NCBI GenBank assembly: GCA_020072815.1
Contig: JAIQGE010000022.1
Span: forward strand, 1-64,000
DNA from: Terriglobia bacterium
GTDB lineage: Bacteria; Acidobacteriota; Terriglobia; Terriglobales; Acidobacteriaceae
Length of the DNA stretch: 64,000 nt
Direction of reading: 5' to 3'
The notes under the pieces were generated by a model. It was not told where the DNA came from. It did not search any database and saw nothing but the letters and a program-made list of their open reading frames with translations. Made by a program: the position numbers and the translations under genes. Of the stretch, positions 1 to 9,514 are shown in pieces. How positions within the stretch are numbered: position 1 is the stretch's first letter; each line of letters opens with the position of its first letter.

Positions 1-467
1 AGGTTGAACTGTTGGTGCGCCCAGATGTCTCCCGGAGGACGGCCTTCAATGGGACCCGTGCCGCCGCCCAGAACCGCTGGAACAGGCTGCTGCGTCTGGT
101 TGGACGACGCAAGCGGAACCGGCGTGAGGTCTCCGCCCAACGGATTGTTTCCACGGGGAATCAGGTCAAACCGCGGCATCGGTGTGCTGAAAGGCTGAAC
201 ATTGCCCAGCGGACTCGGCGGCATTCCGGTGGGAACACCATTGAGGTCAGCATAGGCGGAGGAAATAAACGGGTTCAAGCCGTGGATGGGAGCAAATGCC
301 CCTGCCGTGGTAATCAAGCCCCATTTGATCAGATCGCGCCGGGAAACCTTTCCCTGCGAGTAGGCTGCCAGGATTTCGGCCCGGTTTTTGCGGGCGTTTT
401 CGGCCTCACGGATTCGTGCTTTGGAGGCCTTTTCGGACAGAAAAAAACCATCTTCTCTTTCACTCAT
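1..467 (-). CDS. Multicopper oxidase, N-terminal part (cut by window edge)
   Basis: The frame is open from an ATG at 467 to the left edge, so only about 155 N-terminal residues are visible. An AAGGAG Shine-Dalgarno lies 9 bases upstream of the ATG. The N-terminus carries a twin-arginine signal (SRRDLIKWG), followed by a hydrophobic stretch and an IHGLNPF segment. It is nearly the same as the N-terminus of the complete multicopper oxidase at 1240-3558, and both share the block GPIEGRPPG-IWAHQ. This copy lacks the Gly/Ser-rich linker of the neighbour. The copper-binding histidines lie outside the window, so the enzyme call rests on the paralogue. Export by the Tat route and an oxidase role in the periplasm are inferred. 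Confidence 0.8.
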   Translation of the reverse strand, partial: MSEREDGFFLSEKASKARIREAENARKNRAEILAAYSQGKVSRRDLIKWGLITTAGAFAPIHGLNPFISSAYADLNGVPTGMPPSPLGNVQPFSTPMPRFDLIPRGNNPLGGDLTPVPLASSNQTQQPVPAVLGGGTGPIEGRPPGDIWAHQQFN

Positions 468-1239
468 TTTGGCTGCGCTCCTTAGTATTGACGTACAACC
501 GGCCGAAGCCTGAGGCTTACGGTCGCGGGAAACTTACGCGCGGGCTGCCCGGAAGTGGCAGTCCAGATAGGTTCTCTGGCCTTTTGCGCATTATCGCCGG
601 GCAAGATCAAAATCTTTGGGTACGATTCGAACCGGTAAACCGCAGATTTTTGCCTAGCGACACCAGCCTTTGTGGGATTGAGAATAGCGCCCGATCTATT
701 AGAATCTGAACAGAAGAAGATTAAAGTTGTTAATACTCTCACCAAAGTAACGGTTCGATTGCACTCATTTCGGCTAGACGTTATGGCTGGCAGCTTTTCG
801 CGAATGGGGATTCGCCGGGTTATCGCTCTGCCGGGAAACTGCGGCGCGGACAACGGGTGAAGGCCAGCTGCGGAAGCGGCGGAAAAAATAGTGGCCGCCA
901 GCGCGCCAATCGCCAGCGGCCTGTCGCTTAAACCCGAACAATTGGTAGACGCAGATCCGGGATCAGAGCGAAGCCCGTAAGAAAGCGATGGTTGCGGAAC
1001 CATCACTGTCCTAGGAGGCTAGGTGACCACAGAGTGCGCGTTTCGCATTAAAGCCCAAAGAGAATCAAATTAAAATTTCTAATTTACTCACCGATGAGGC
1101 TCCTGGAATGCACGCAGTCTTGGATGTTTAAGGTTCATCGGGTTTTCCAGTAGTGGTACGCCGCAAACGAAAAACCGGCGAGCCCACCGTGGTAGCGGCT
1201 CGCCGATTGGTTTTGCTTCGATCCACCTGCCTTCCTGTC
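468..1239. other. Intergenic region between two multicopper oxidase genes
   Basis: About 770 bases with no convincing gene. A 174-codon minus-strand open frame (482-1006) has no recognisable domain and no clear ribosome site. The stretch must hold the 3' end of the 1240-3558 unit's successor region and the promoter of the left oxidase gene. The 16 bases just upstream of the start at 467 match those upstream of the start at 3558, which suggests a duplicated leader. No clear terminator hairpin was seen. Confidence 0.4.
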
Positions 1240-3558
1240 TTAGAAGGCGGTGGGAGCGATCTCGTCCGGAGGAACGAAGGTGACGCCCTGCGGAGTGCAG
1301 ATCGGAGTCGGGAGCGGTGACAGGAACGGAGTTCCCGCGCCGTTGGTCTCCCAACGAACCAGCATGGCGTTGTCTTCGTGGACCGTGTTATGGCAGTGCT
1401 CCATGAACATGCCGCCCCAATCGCGGAACTGCATGGTGATGGTCACGCTGCCGCCCGGGCGCAGACGATACACGTCTTTGCGGCCCTTTTCCCACGCGGG
1501 AACGTTAGCAGCGCTGCCGTTACGGGCCAGGATCTGGCCTTCTTCAAAGTGGATGTGGATCGGGTGGTCCCAGCCACCGCCACCGTTGACCAAGGTCCAG
1601 ACCTCGCGGCTGCCGAACTTGGGAGAAGCCGAGATGCGGCCGAAGCTGGCGTTGCGCATGGGACCGCCATCGGTGGCCACGCCCCAGGGGCCTTTCTGAC
1701 CACCCGCGCCCGTAACATAGGCTGCGGGGTCGCTGGCGGGCAAGTTTTGACTTGCGCCACTGCCGAACACGAAGGTACGTTGCCGCGAAACCGGGATGCT
1801 CGACAGATCGGGGTTGGGGATCAGTTGGGCCGGGATCTGGCTCTGGTCCGGTTGCGCCGGGTTACGCACGATGCGGAACTCCAGCATCTTGCCTACGCAA
1901 GGATCGTTGGACTGGCCGGCAAGCGCCTGGGCCAGCGTGAGGTCCTTGTTGGGCTTCTTGCCGTCCTTATGCTCGCAGACGTTCACCAGCCACACCTTGG
2001 TGCCGATGGAGTAGCGGGAGAAGTCAATGACCCAGTCGTAGCGTTCGGCGATGCCTTGCTCGTCCGACAACGATTGCACAACGGGTTGCGGCATGAGGTT
2101 GCCGTCATTCCCGATCTGGACCATGGGTGAGCCGTCAGACAGCCCGTACTTGAAGAAGCGGGACACGCTGGCGTTGAGGATGCGGAAGCGGTACTTGCGG
2201 CGCTCCACTTCGAAGTAAGGTCTGTAGGCCAGGTTCACGGTCACTACGTCGCCCAGGAACCCGTCAAAGTTGAAGATGTCAAAGGTCAGTTGACCGCTGG
2301 CATCGAACGCCTTGTCAGAGAGCATCAGGTTGACGTCGTAGTCCAGGTTGCCCCAGTCATTCGCGGTGCCCGAGGGCAGGCGCAGGTTGACGCCGTCATT
2401 GATGGCTTCATTGCCGCGATCCAGGCCGCTGTAGATGTTGAACATCGCGGCGTTGCCTTTGTACACGTTCTGCGAAGTGAAGCTGAACATGTGATCGTGG
2501 AACCAGTGCGTGGACATGGTCTCGCGCCAGTCACCGGGGACTTTGGTCAGGCCGCCGCTGCCGTTGGGACTGGAAGCCCGGGGATCGGTTGCGGCAGTGT
2601 TCACGCTGAAGTGGCCGGCAAGCACTACAGGCCAGTGATAGTCGTAGAACTGACCGGGGAAGAAGAACGCACCGGTAAAGCCGTCGTTCTCCGCGCCGTG
2701 GTGGCCGTTGTGCTCGTGGGTGGAGATGGTGTGGCGGCCAAAGCCGTTGTTCTGCGTCACGTCAGCCGGCAAACGGTTGTGGTGCCGGAACAACAGCGGT
2801 TCGCCGTAACGGGCCTGGACCAGCTTGGGCGGAACCGAGCCTTGGAAAGTCCACACTGAGTTCGGCTGCTGAACTGGCATCGCCGGATGGAACACCAGCG
2901 GAATCGGCTGCGTGGGGTCAATGCCGGAGTTGAGGCTGGACGCAACGCCAGGGTTGTACGCGGTGTTGGTCTGGGCCCCGGCTTGCGACATTTCCACGGC
3001 AACCTGCGGCGCAAATTCGGTGAAGCGCTGGTGCGCCCAGATTGCCCCTGGGGGACGGCCTTCAATCGGGCCGGAACCTCCGCCCAACGCCGGATCCACA
3101 GGTTGCAAAGTCTGGTTGGATTGGGCCTGAGGCGCGGGGGTCAGGGCTGAAAGCGGCTTGCGCGGTTGCAGATCAAAACGCGGCATGGCCTGGGTAAATG
3201 GCTGCGCGCCGAACAACGGGCTCAGGGGAACTGAGGCTGCGGCGTTGGGTGCAGGAGCAGCGGCGGTAATGGGTGTCGCCACATCGTCGGCGCCGCCCCG
3301 GCCACTTCCGCCTCGGCCGCTGCCGCTGCTGCCCTTGCCTTTGCCGCTAGCTTCAGCAAAAGGACTTAGGCCGTGGATGGGAGCAATGGCGCCTGCACTG
3401 GTGATCAAGCCCCACTTAATCAGGTCGCGGCGTGAAACCTGGCCCTGTGAATACGCTTTGATGATTTCCGCGCGATTTTTGCGAGCGTCTTCCGCTGCTT
3501 TGACGCGTGCTTTGGAGGCCTTCTCCGTCAGGAAAAGCCCTTCTTCTTTGTGACTCAT
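1240..3558 (-). CDS. Tat-exported multicopper oxidase
   Basis: A 772-residue protein that would oxidise a substrate at a type 1 copper and reduce oxygen at the trinuclear cluster. The twin-arginine signal SRRDLIKWG is at residues 42-50, followed by a hydrophobic run, so it should fold in the cytoplasm and be exported. A Gly/Ser-rich linker covers about 71-91. Four copper motifs are visible: THEHNGHHG (280-288), HWFHDH (351-356), HPIHIH (about 675), and HCHNTVHEDNAM (about 721-732), the last providing the Cys and His ligands of type 1 copper and an axial Met. AAGGAG lies 9 bases before the ATG. The N-terminal 40 residues are charged and unusually long for a Tat signal. It is the second of two neighbouring paralogues. 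Substrate (metal, phenol or other) cannot be told from sequence. Confidence 0.92.
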   Translation of the reverse strand: MSHKEEGLFLTEKASKARVKAAEDARKNRAEIIKAYSQGQVSRRDLIKWGLITSAGAIAPIHGLSPFAEASGKGKGSSGSGRGGSGRGGADDVATPITAAAPAPNAAASVPLSPLFGAQPFTQAMPRFDLQPRKPLSALTPAPQAQSNQTLQPVDPALGGGSGPIEGRPPGAIWAHQRFTEFAPQVAVEMSQAGAQTNTAYNPGVASSLNSGIDPTQPIPLVFHPAMPVQQPNSVWTFQGSVPPKLVQARYGEPLLFRHHNRLPADVTQNNGFGRHTISTHEHNGHHGAENDGFTGAFFFPGQFYDYHWPVVLAGHFSVNTAATDPRASSPNGSGGLTKVPGDWRETMSTHWFHDHMFSFTSQNVYKGNAAMFNIYSGLDRGNEAINDGVNLRLPSGTANDWGNLDYDVNLMLSDKAFDASGQLTFDIFNFDGFLGDVVTVNLAYRPYFEVERRKYRFRILNASVSRFFKYGLSDGSPMVQIGNDGNLMPQPVVQSLSDEQGIAERYDWVIDFSRYSIGTKVWLVNVCEHKDGKKPNKDLTLAQALAGQSNDPCVGKMLEFRIVRNPAQPDQSQIPAQLIPNPDLSSIPVSRQRTFVFGSGASQNLPASDPAAYVTGAGGQKGPWGVATDGGPMRNASFGRISASPKFGSREVWTLVNGGGGWDHPIHIHFEEGQILARNGSAANVPAWEKGRKDVYRLRPGGSVTITMQFRDWGGMFMEHCHNTVHEDNAMLVRWETNGAGTPFLSPLPTPICTPQGVTFVPPDEIAPTAF

Positions 3559-4128
3559 TTTGGCTGCGCTCCTTGTGTTGTAGACACACGACTCGCTGCC
3601 ATTTCGTCCCGAATGCGGCGCGGTCGCATGTTGGCTGTCCGGAAGTGCTTGTCGGATAAACCGAGCACCACCGCCGAATGCGCTATATAGGAGCTAAACG
3701 AGAATTTGACAGAGGATGGAGCTGTCCGCAAATGTCGTTGAGAACGTGTATATCGCTTGGCGTGTGATAACCCGTTAAACGATCAATCAGCCTGGTAAGA
3801 GATTCGCAGTAGTGGATTAGAAGACAACGAGAGCTGGATTAAATTCGTTAATGAACTGACTAATCTTATTGTCAGGCTGAGAATCCATTTGCTGTTGTTA
3901 TGTTTCTTGATCGGGCACTAGCGCTTTATGAAATGCAGGGGAGAGAACGCTCCTGAGCCTGCCATCTTGGACGCTTGATGGAAACAACATGATTGCTATC
4001 AATCGCTTAACTGAATTCAAGACACGAATCCACTCCACCCAACAGGCGGAAAAGTTAGGGTTTTAATGCTAGTAGGGTAAGACACCATCTGTTGTAAGGT
4101 CCAGCACACCATTGTGTACCCTTAAGAG
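3559..4128. other. Intergenic region, divergent promoters expected
   Basis: About 570 bases between the minus-strand oxidase and the plus-strand MFS gene. The part from 3660 to 4080 is clearly richer in A and T than the flanking genes. A TTGACA hexamer occurs near 3706 but has no well-placed -10 partner. No RNA gene, repeat or terminator could be supported. Confidence 0.35.
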
Positions 4129-5355
4129 ATGGCAACCGGCCCACGTCGCGACCTGGCGCTGTTGTACGCGTCCGCATGGCTCCGCTCTTTTGGCATTGGA
4201 TTGCTGGGCGTGGTGCTGGGCGTATTTCTCTTCCGGGAAGGGTTCTCCTCCACCGCCATCGGACTGGTGATTGCCGCTGGGCTGGCCGGCGCCGCTGCGG
4301 GAACAGCGCTGGTCACGGTGCGTGCAGACCTTTTTGGGCGCAGGCGAACGCTCTTTGTCCTTTCCATCCTCACCGCAACGGGCGCGGTTGCACTCATCTT
4401 CCATCCCGCAACGCCCGTGCTGGTGGCGCTGGCTTTCGTCGGGATGATCAACGGCATGGGCACGGACCGCAGCCCGTCGTTCGCATTGGAGCAAGCGGCG
4501 TTGCCGGGACTAATCGCCGACCAGCACAGGACGTGGGCGCTGGCCTGGTACAGCGTGGTGCTGGATTCCGGGGGTGCGTTGGGCGCGCTGGCTGCCGGCA
4601 TTCCTCTCTTGGAACAGCGCTGGTGGGGGATGGACTTGGGCGCCGCTTATCGAACTCTGTTTCTGGGTTGTGCCGCGCTGAATCTGCTGAGCGGCTTGCT
4701 GGCCTTGTTTCTCTCCCACGGAGTGGAAGTAGCAGGCGCGCATGCGCCCGCTGGCGGAGTGCCGGCTGTGTCGGCTGAGGCCAAATCCACGGTGGCGCGG
4801 CTTTCCGCTCTCTTTGCGCTGGACGCCTTCGGCGGAGGCTTTCTAACCGACGCGCTGGTGGCTTACTGGTTCTTTCGCCGCTTCGGAATCGCCGAAAACA
4901 AGCTGGCGCTGCTGTTTTTCCTGGTGCATGTGCTCAACGCGCTTTCTCATCTGGGCGCCGCCTGGCTGGCCAAGCGGATCGGCCTGGTCAGGACCATGGT
5001 GTTCACGCATTTGCCATCCAGTATTTTCTTGATCGCCGCATCCGTGGTGCCGTCAGCGTCGTGGGCGGTAGCCCTGTTCTTGCTCCGCGAATCACTGGTG
5101 GAGATGGACGTTCCCACCCGCCAATCGTACGTGGCGGCGGTGGTGCGGCCCAGCGAGCGCACCTTCGCCAGCGGGGTGACCAACCTGACGCGCAACCTGT
5201 CCTGGGCCACGGCATCATCCGTGGCGGGTTGGCTGATGCAGCGGATCGCCTTTTCCGCGCCGCTATTCCTGGGCGGAGGAATGAAGATCGTCTATGACGT
5301 CCTGCTGTGGCGCGCGTTCCGCCATCTAAAGCCGCCGGAAGAACGAGAGGGCTAA
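4129..5355 (+). CDS. MFS family transporter
   Basis: A 408-residue polytopic inner-membrane protein with about twelve hydrophobic segments. The N-terminal half shows the cytoplasmic loop with an FGRRR basic cluster after the second or third helix, as in the A-motif of the major facilitator superfamily. A hydrophilic loop around residues 205-220 splits two six-helix halves. Helices contain the Gly/Ala packing usual for MFS exporters. The start ATG at 4129 has only a weak purine stretch (AAGAG) before it. It stands alone: the next gene is convergent and the oxidase upstream is divergent. The substrate is unknown; a drug or metabolite exporter is possible. Confidence 0.85.
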   Translation: MATGPRRDLALLYASAWLRSFGIGLLGVVLGVFLFREGFSSTAIGLVIAAGLAGAAAGTALVTVRADLFGRRRTLFVLSILTATGAVALIFHPATPVLVALAFVGMINGMGTDRSPSFALEQAALPGLIADQHRTWALAWYSVVLDSGGALGALAAGIPLLEQRWWGMDLGAAYRTLFLGCAALNLLSGLLALFLSHGVEVAGAHAPAGGVPAVSAEAKSTVARLSALFALDAFGGGFLTDALVAYWFFRRFGIAENKLALLFFLVHVLNALSHLGAAWLAKRIGLVRTMVFTHLPSSIFLIAASVVPSASWAVALFLLRESLVEMDVPTRQSYVAAVVRPSERTFASGVTNLTRNLSWATASSVAGWLMQRIAFSAPLFLGGGMKIVYDVLLWRAFRHLKPPEEREG

Positions 5356-5400
5356 GGCTTGCCCGTCGCACGTAAGCGCCGATTCATACGTGCATCTTTA

Positions 5401-5430
5401 TTTGAGACGTAGCAGTGCTGCGTCTCTACG
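5401..5430. repeat. GAGACG palindromic repeat, copy 1
   Basis: A 23-base near-palindrome beginning GAGACGTAGCAG and ending CTGCGTCTC, lying between the MFS gene and the convergent small gene. The reverse complement of the 30-base block matches 12779-12808 with four or five differences. Short mirrored GAGACG elements are a plausible mobile-type intergenic repeat; as they sit at gene ends they may also act as transcript-end hairpins. Confidence 0.7.
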
Positions 5431-5449
5431 TTGGGAAATCGGACATCGC

Positions 5450-5716
5450 TCACGATGGCCCGTCCGCGCGTCTTGCGGCTTTGTCTGGGCGAACAGCCTG
5501 GTAAATCTCATCCAGCCGCTGCTCCATCATTTCGGTGTGCGCGGCCTGCTTATGGCTCATGATGATCAGCTTCACTGAGACCAGGAACACGCCGGCTTCC
5601 AGCAACATGTCATGGGTAAAGCCTTTGATAAACAGCGCAGTCAAGAAAAGAATGAACGTGAGGATGACCACCAGCAGAGACCAGGGATCAAGGTTCATGA
5701 AGAATTTCTTGGGCAT
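5450..5716 (-). CDS. Small membrane protein, unknown function
   Basis: An 88-residue protein with two hydrophobic stretches, LVVILTFILFLTALFI (about 13-28) and MLLEAGVFLVSVKLIIM (about 34-50), then a soluble tail with EMMEQRLDEIYQAV that could form a short helix. The ATG at 5716 is preferred over an upstream in-frame start at 5767 because AAAGGA lies about 10 bases ahead of it and the upstream residues are basic and unrelated to the fold. It is divergent from the VWA protein, so the two genes share a short promoter region. No family is recognised. Confidence 0.6.
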   Translation of the reverse strand: MPKKFFMNLDPWSLLVVILTFILFLTALFIKGFTHDMLLEAGVFLVSVKLIIMSHKQAAHTEMMEQRLDEIYQAVRPDKAARRADGPS

Positions 5717-5850
5717 GTGCCAGAAAGTCCTTTCAGTTCGTTGGGGCTTTGCGCGCCTGCATCGCAAAATTGTATTTGCGAACGCGGCGGAATCGGCGCA
5801 AAATCCAGCTTATCGTCATGCCTTCGTATTTCTCAAGTACCAGCCGGATT

Positions 5851-6861
5851 ATGCGTCGGCAGCTTCTTTTCGTTGCCGCTATGGCATTCTTACTGGGTAC
5901 GACTTGCATCCAGGTCTGCGCCCAAAGCCCTGAGCCGGTGGGCGGCGTGTACCGGGTGAGCGTGCGCTTGGTGGTGGTGGACGCGCAGGTGGTGGAGAAG
6001 AAGCGCGGCCAGGCGCTGAAGTCGCTCAAACAAGATGATTTTCAAGTGTTCGAAGACGGTGTGCCGCAGCAGCTCAGCTCCTTCAGCCAGGACCGACTGC
6101 CGCTTTCCGTGGTCCTTCTGTTTGACCTGACCGACAGCGTGCGCCCGGTGCTCAGGTCGCTGGCCGAGGGCGCGCTGGAGGCGCTCCAGCATCTGAAGCC
6201 GGAAGACGAAGTGGCGGTGATGACCTACGCCGCGTCAACCCAGATGATTCAGGACTTCACCACGGACCGCGCCCTGGCCATCGCCGCCATCGAAAAAGCC
6301 AGCCGCATGGAAAGTCCGGAAGCGGCTTTCTTTAATGAAGGGATATTCCAAGCGTCAGCGCACCTGGCGCGCTCGCCCAACCGGCGAGTGATCATCTGGC
6401 TGACGGACGACGTCCCCAACATCCCGGACTTTGAGACCAAAGCCCGCTACGGGCGAAGCTTGAAAGACTCGTCCCTCCACACCAAGAAAGAAGCCATGAC
6501 TCAACTGCTGGAGACCGGGACCGTGGTTTGCAGTCTTTTGCGGCGCAGCGACATATCAATCAGCGAAGACAGCAACCGGAGCTCTGCCAAAGTGATGGGG
6601 CAAATGCTTCATCCTCCAGGTGAAGTATTTGAATACGCCCGGGCCACCGGCGGACAGGTAGTGGAGTCCAGCGGCAGAAAGATGAAGGAAAAACTGGCGG
6701 AGATGATTGACGATCTGCGCATGCGCTACAGCCTGGGATACCATCCGTCCACTCCCAAACCGAAGGGGAAATTCTGCGCCATCAAGGTGAAGCTCACGCC
6801 GGAAGCGCAGAAGTCTGCGGGAAAAGTCACAGTGGAAGCCAAGCAAGGATACTATCGGTAG
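5851..6861 (+). CDS. Secreted VWA-domain protein of acidobacterial type
   Basis: A 336-residue protein with an N-terminal signal peptide (MRRQLLFVAAMAFLLGTTCI) ending near a Cys/Ala site. It matches the layout of the acidobacterial VWFA-related family: an early block YRVSVRLVVVDAQVV, a DDFQVFEDGVPQQ block, then a von Willebrand A domain with the metal-site sequence LLFDLTDSV (DxTxS). The C-terminus has RYSLGYHPS, typical of the family end. An in-frame ATG at 5818 would add 11 residues before the signal and 5749 even more; 5851 gives the cleanest signal peptide. The role is unknown; surface adhesion or protein-protein contact is inferred from the VWA fold. It is convergent with the aquaporin gene. 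Confidence 0.85.
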   Translation: MRRQLLFVAAMAFLLGTTCIQVCAQSPEPVGGVYRVSVRLVVVDAQVVEKKRGQALKSLKQDDFQVFEDGVPQQLSSFSQDRLPLSVVLLFDLTDSVRPVLRSLAEGALEALQHLKPEDEVAVMTYAASTQMIQDFTTDRALAIAAIEKASRMESPEAAFFNEGIFQASAHLARSPNRRVIIWLTDDVPNIPDFETKARYGRSLKDSSLHTKKEAMTQLLETGTVVCSLLRRSDISISEDSNRSSAKVMGQMLHPPGEVFEYARATGGQVVESSGRKMKEKLAEMIDDLRMRYSLGYHPSTPKPKGKFCAIKVKLTPEAQKSAGKVTVEAKQGYYR

Positions 6862-6934
6862 AGCGGGACGCAGATCTGTCAAATTCGTTCCAGAACGCAG
6901 GCGGAGCGAATGTTTCGCCGCCAGCTTTAGGCGC

Positions 6935-6968
6935 AAAAAACGAAGGGCTCGGCACGCGCCGAACCCTT
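6935..6968 (-). terminator. Intrinsic terminator of aqpZ
   Basis: An 11-base stem (6943-6953 with 6958-6968, one G-T pair) closes a four-base loop. On the minus strand it is followed two bases later by six U residues (6940-6935). It lies 32 bases downstream of the aquaporin stop codon and in the convergent gap with the VWA gene. Confidence 0.88.
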
Positions 6969-7000
6969 GATCTGTTGGTCTTTGGAAACCAACGCCATCC

Positions 7001-7687
7001 CTACTTTTGTTCTGCTGGCGGCTTCAGTCCCAGATACACGCGCGACGCCAGCACAGCGCCGACCATGGGAGCGACGATAAACAGCCAAAGCTGCTGCAAT
7101 GCCCATCCGCCAACAAACACGGCCGGGCCGATGCTGCGCGCAGGATTAAAAGAGCCGTTGGTCACGGGCACGCCAACCAAATGGATGGTCGTGAGAACCA
7201 GCGCGATGGGAATTCCGGCAAAACCGGCGGGAGCGCGCTTGTCGGTTGCGCCGAGCACGGTAACCACCAGCAGCATGGTGCAGAACATCTCACTGACGAA
7301 GCCGGCAAGCCAAGTGTAGTGGCCTGGCGAATAATCCAGATAGCCGTCAGCGGCCAGACCGGAGACAGAAGCGCTATATCCGTCAGGTGCTCCCTTTGCG
7401 ATGTAGAGCACAACGCCTGCGGCGACAATGGCGCCCACGATCTGGGCAATCATGTACCCCAGAGATTCTTTCGCCGAGATCCGCTTGCTCAGAAGCATTC
7501 CCAAGGTCACAGCGGGATTGAGGTGACATCCGGAAATCGGGCCGATGGTGTAGATCATGGCCATCAGGGAGAGTCCGAACGCCAATCCGATTCCCAAGAT
7601 ACCAACTCGCCCGCCATCCAGGACCGCGGTGCCTAGACCGGCGAAGATCAAGACGAATGTGCCGAAGAACTCTGCCCCGTATTTCAT
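7001..7687 (-). CDS. aqpZ: Aquaporin Z-like water channel
   Basis: A 228-residue inner-membrane channel of the MIP family. Both pore half-helices are present: HLNPAVT in the first repeat and FNPARS in the second. The second repeat carries the IHLVGVPVTNGSFNPARS arrangement, which gives the His, Thr and Arg of the narrow filter found in water-selective aquaporins; a Phe in LAFGLSL completes it. It should therefore pass water rather than glycerol. The ATG at 7687 is chosen because GAGGTGG sits 5 bases upstream; an in-frame GTG at 7696 lies inside that ribosome site and is less likely. It ends in a strong terminator at 6935-6968. Confidence 0.93.
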   Translation of the reverse strand: MKYGAEFFGTFVLIFAGLGTAVLDGGRVGILGIGLAFGLSLMAMIYTIGPISGCHLNPAVTLGMLLSKRISAKESLGYMIAQIVGAIVAAGVVLYIAKGAPDGYSASVSGLAADGYLDYSPGHYTWLAGFVSEMFCTMLLVVTVLGATDKRAPAGFAGIPIALVLTTIHLVGVPVTNGSFNPARSIGPAVFVGGWALQQLWLFIVAPMVGAVLASRVYLGLKPPAEQK

Positions 7688-8134
7688 GTTATCCACCTCT
7701 CTGAGATTTCAAGATCTGCTCCGGAACAGCGGAGCAGAGTGAGCAATCCTTGACCACCGCGTGGGTCACCCGCGCGGGTCTCCATGAAGCGCGGCCATTC
7801 TACATGGCAGCTTGCCATTTGGCAGTAGTTTTCTCACTCCAGAAGCTCAAATAACGTAACTTTGAAACTTCCCTCCGCACCTCAAGAAAGAGCGCTCAAT
7901 CGACGCAAGGGATCGAGAGCCAGGTTCGCGATGCCCGCTTGCTTTTTCATCCCGCAAGACCCCAAGGCTTAGGCAGGCTAGAAAAAGGCCATGGAACCAA
8001 TGGTATCTACTCGAAACAGGCGCTCCCTTTATATAGTGAGGGGCGATTCGTTCCGATTCTCAGCCTAAGTAACCTGATGTAACTAAACATCTTAGCAACG
8101 AAACCAGCCGGTTCCCCCGGCGGAGACGCGATCT
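7688..8134. other. Intergenic region, divergent promoters expected
   Basis: About 450 bases between aqpZ and the GGDEF gene. A small inverted pair around 7765-7780 (GGGTCACCCGCGCGGG) and a duplicated TGGCAG/TTGGCAG word near 7804-7826 are visible. Nothing resembling a riboswitch or RNA gene could be supported. Confidence 0.35.
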
Positions 8135-9424
8135 GTGTTGGCAAAGTGGAGAGTGTTTCAGATTCTTTACCGCCTCACCCTGCCCGGAGGCTTGCTGGTG
8201 GTGATTTCCGCCATGCTGATTCGGGTGGGCGTTCTGGCCGACCCTGATCTGCCGCTGGTGCGCGTAGTCCCGCTGGTGATCTTTGCCGTGGGGCTGGGTG
8301 TGTGCGCGTTCTTCCGCCGCAGCCGGCTGTTCTTTGCCATGCTGGCGCTCACGCTGGCCCACGTTGTGCTGGCCTGGGTAGCGCCGTATCTCTCCGCAAA
8401 CGCGTCGCGCGTGGTGGTGAATGCCATTGCGATCCTCCTGCCGCTGAACCTTCTGGTGGTGGCCTTCCTGGACGAGCGTGGAATCATTTCTCCCACTGGC
8501 CGTAAACGGCTGGCTGTGCTGGCTGTACAGATCATCGCGGTGTGCGTGCTTAGCACGCCATGGCTGGCGTCACCGGCGGTCATGCCGTCGAAATACCTGG
8601 ACAAGAGCTTTGCTCCCGACGTGTTCTCGGCCTGGAGTCTCATTCCACAGCCCGCGCTGCTGGTGTTTGTGCTGGCGACGGCCATCATGATGGTGCCGCT
8701 GTTCAAGAGCTATCGCGCGGTGGAGAGCAGCCTGCTCTGGGCGCTGCTTTCGTCGTTCATCGCTTTCCGCATCGGCGCCACCAACCATCTGGCCGGAACG
8801 TTCTTTGCCACCGGCGCGCTGGCGCTGATCGTGGCCTTGATTGAAACCTCCTACCGCATGGCCTACCACGACGAGTTGACGCAGCTGCCCAGCCGCCGCG
8901 CCCTCAATGAAGCGCTGATGAAGCTGCCCGACGCTTACACCGTGGCCATGCTGGACGTGGACCACTTCAAGAAGTTCAATGACTCCTACGGGCACGAGTC
9001 GGGCGACCAGGCGCTGCGTCTGGTGGCTTCAAGGCTGGCGCACATCGCCGGCGGAGGCCGCGCCTACCGCTACGGCGGGGAAGAATTTGCCGTGATATTT
9101 CCCGGCAAATTGTCCGATGAAGTCTTCATCTATCTGGACCGTATGCGCAAGATCATTGAGCAAAGCAAATTCATTGTGCGGGGCAAAGACCGCCGCCGGA
9201 AACATGGCATCGGCCGCGGCGCCAAGAAACAGACTAGCGTGACGGTGAGCATCGGCGTGGCATCCTGCAATGGAGATAAAGTTCCGCCGGCTGACATTCT
9301 GCGCATGGCCGATCAGGCGCTCTACAAGGCCAAAGAACGCGGCCGCAATTGCACCGTGACCGCCAAGTCCGGCAAGAGCGTGGTGGCGGTGGAGCGCGGC
9401 ATGAGGATATTGAGTGTGAGCTAG
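8135..9424 (+). CDS. Membrane-bound diguanylate cyclase (GGDEF)
   Basis: A 429-residue protein that should make cyclic di-GMP from GTP. The first 240 residues hold about six or seven hydrophobic segments and form an uncharacterised membrane sensor. The C-terminal GGDEF domain starts at YHDELTQLPSRRAL, carries the metal-site DVDHFKKFNDSYGHESGD, and has an intact RYGGEEFAVI active loop, so it is likely active. No RxxD inhibitory site is evident five residues before GGEEF (the sequence there is GGGRAYRYGGEEF). The start is a GTG at 8135 with GGAG about 10 bases ahead; a TTG follows at once at 8138. It stands alone. Confidence 0.93.
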   Translation: MLAKWRVFQILYRLTLPGGLLVVISAMLIRVGVLADPDLPLVRVVPLVIFAVGLGVCAFFRRSRLFFAMLALTLAHVVLAWVAPYLSANASRVVVNAIAILLPLNLLVVAFLDERGIISPTGRKRLAVLAVQIIAVCVLSTPWLASPAVMPSKYLDKSFAPDVFSAWSLIPQPALLVFVLATAIMMVPLFKSYRAVESSLLWALLSSFIAFRIGATNHLAGTFFATGALALIVALIETSYRMAYHDELTQLPSRRALNEALMKLPDAYTVAMLDVDHFKKFNDSYGHESGDQALRLVASRLAHIAGGGRAYRYGGEEFAVIFPGKLSDEVFIYLDRMRKIIEQSKFIVRGKDRRRKHGIGRGAKKQTSVTVSIGVASCNGDKVPPADILRMADQALYKAKERGRNCTVTAKSGKSVVAVERGMRILSVS

Positions 9425-9514
9425 AAGAGCGGTAGTTAGTTCTTGGTAATTGGCTTGTGCGTGGAAGTTCCCACCTGACCCGCCTGAGCCGGCGCACAAT
9501 CAACACCAAACCAG

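Noticed and set aside
482..1006. 174-codon minus-strand frame between the oxidase genes
   Set aside because: Low-complexity Arg/Ser/Ala content, no ribosome site and no family features.
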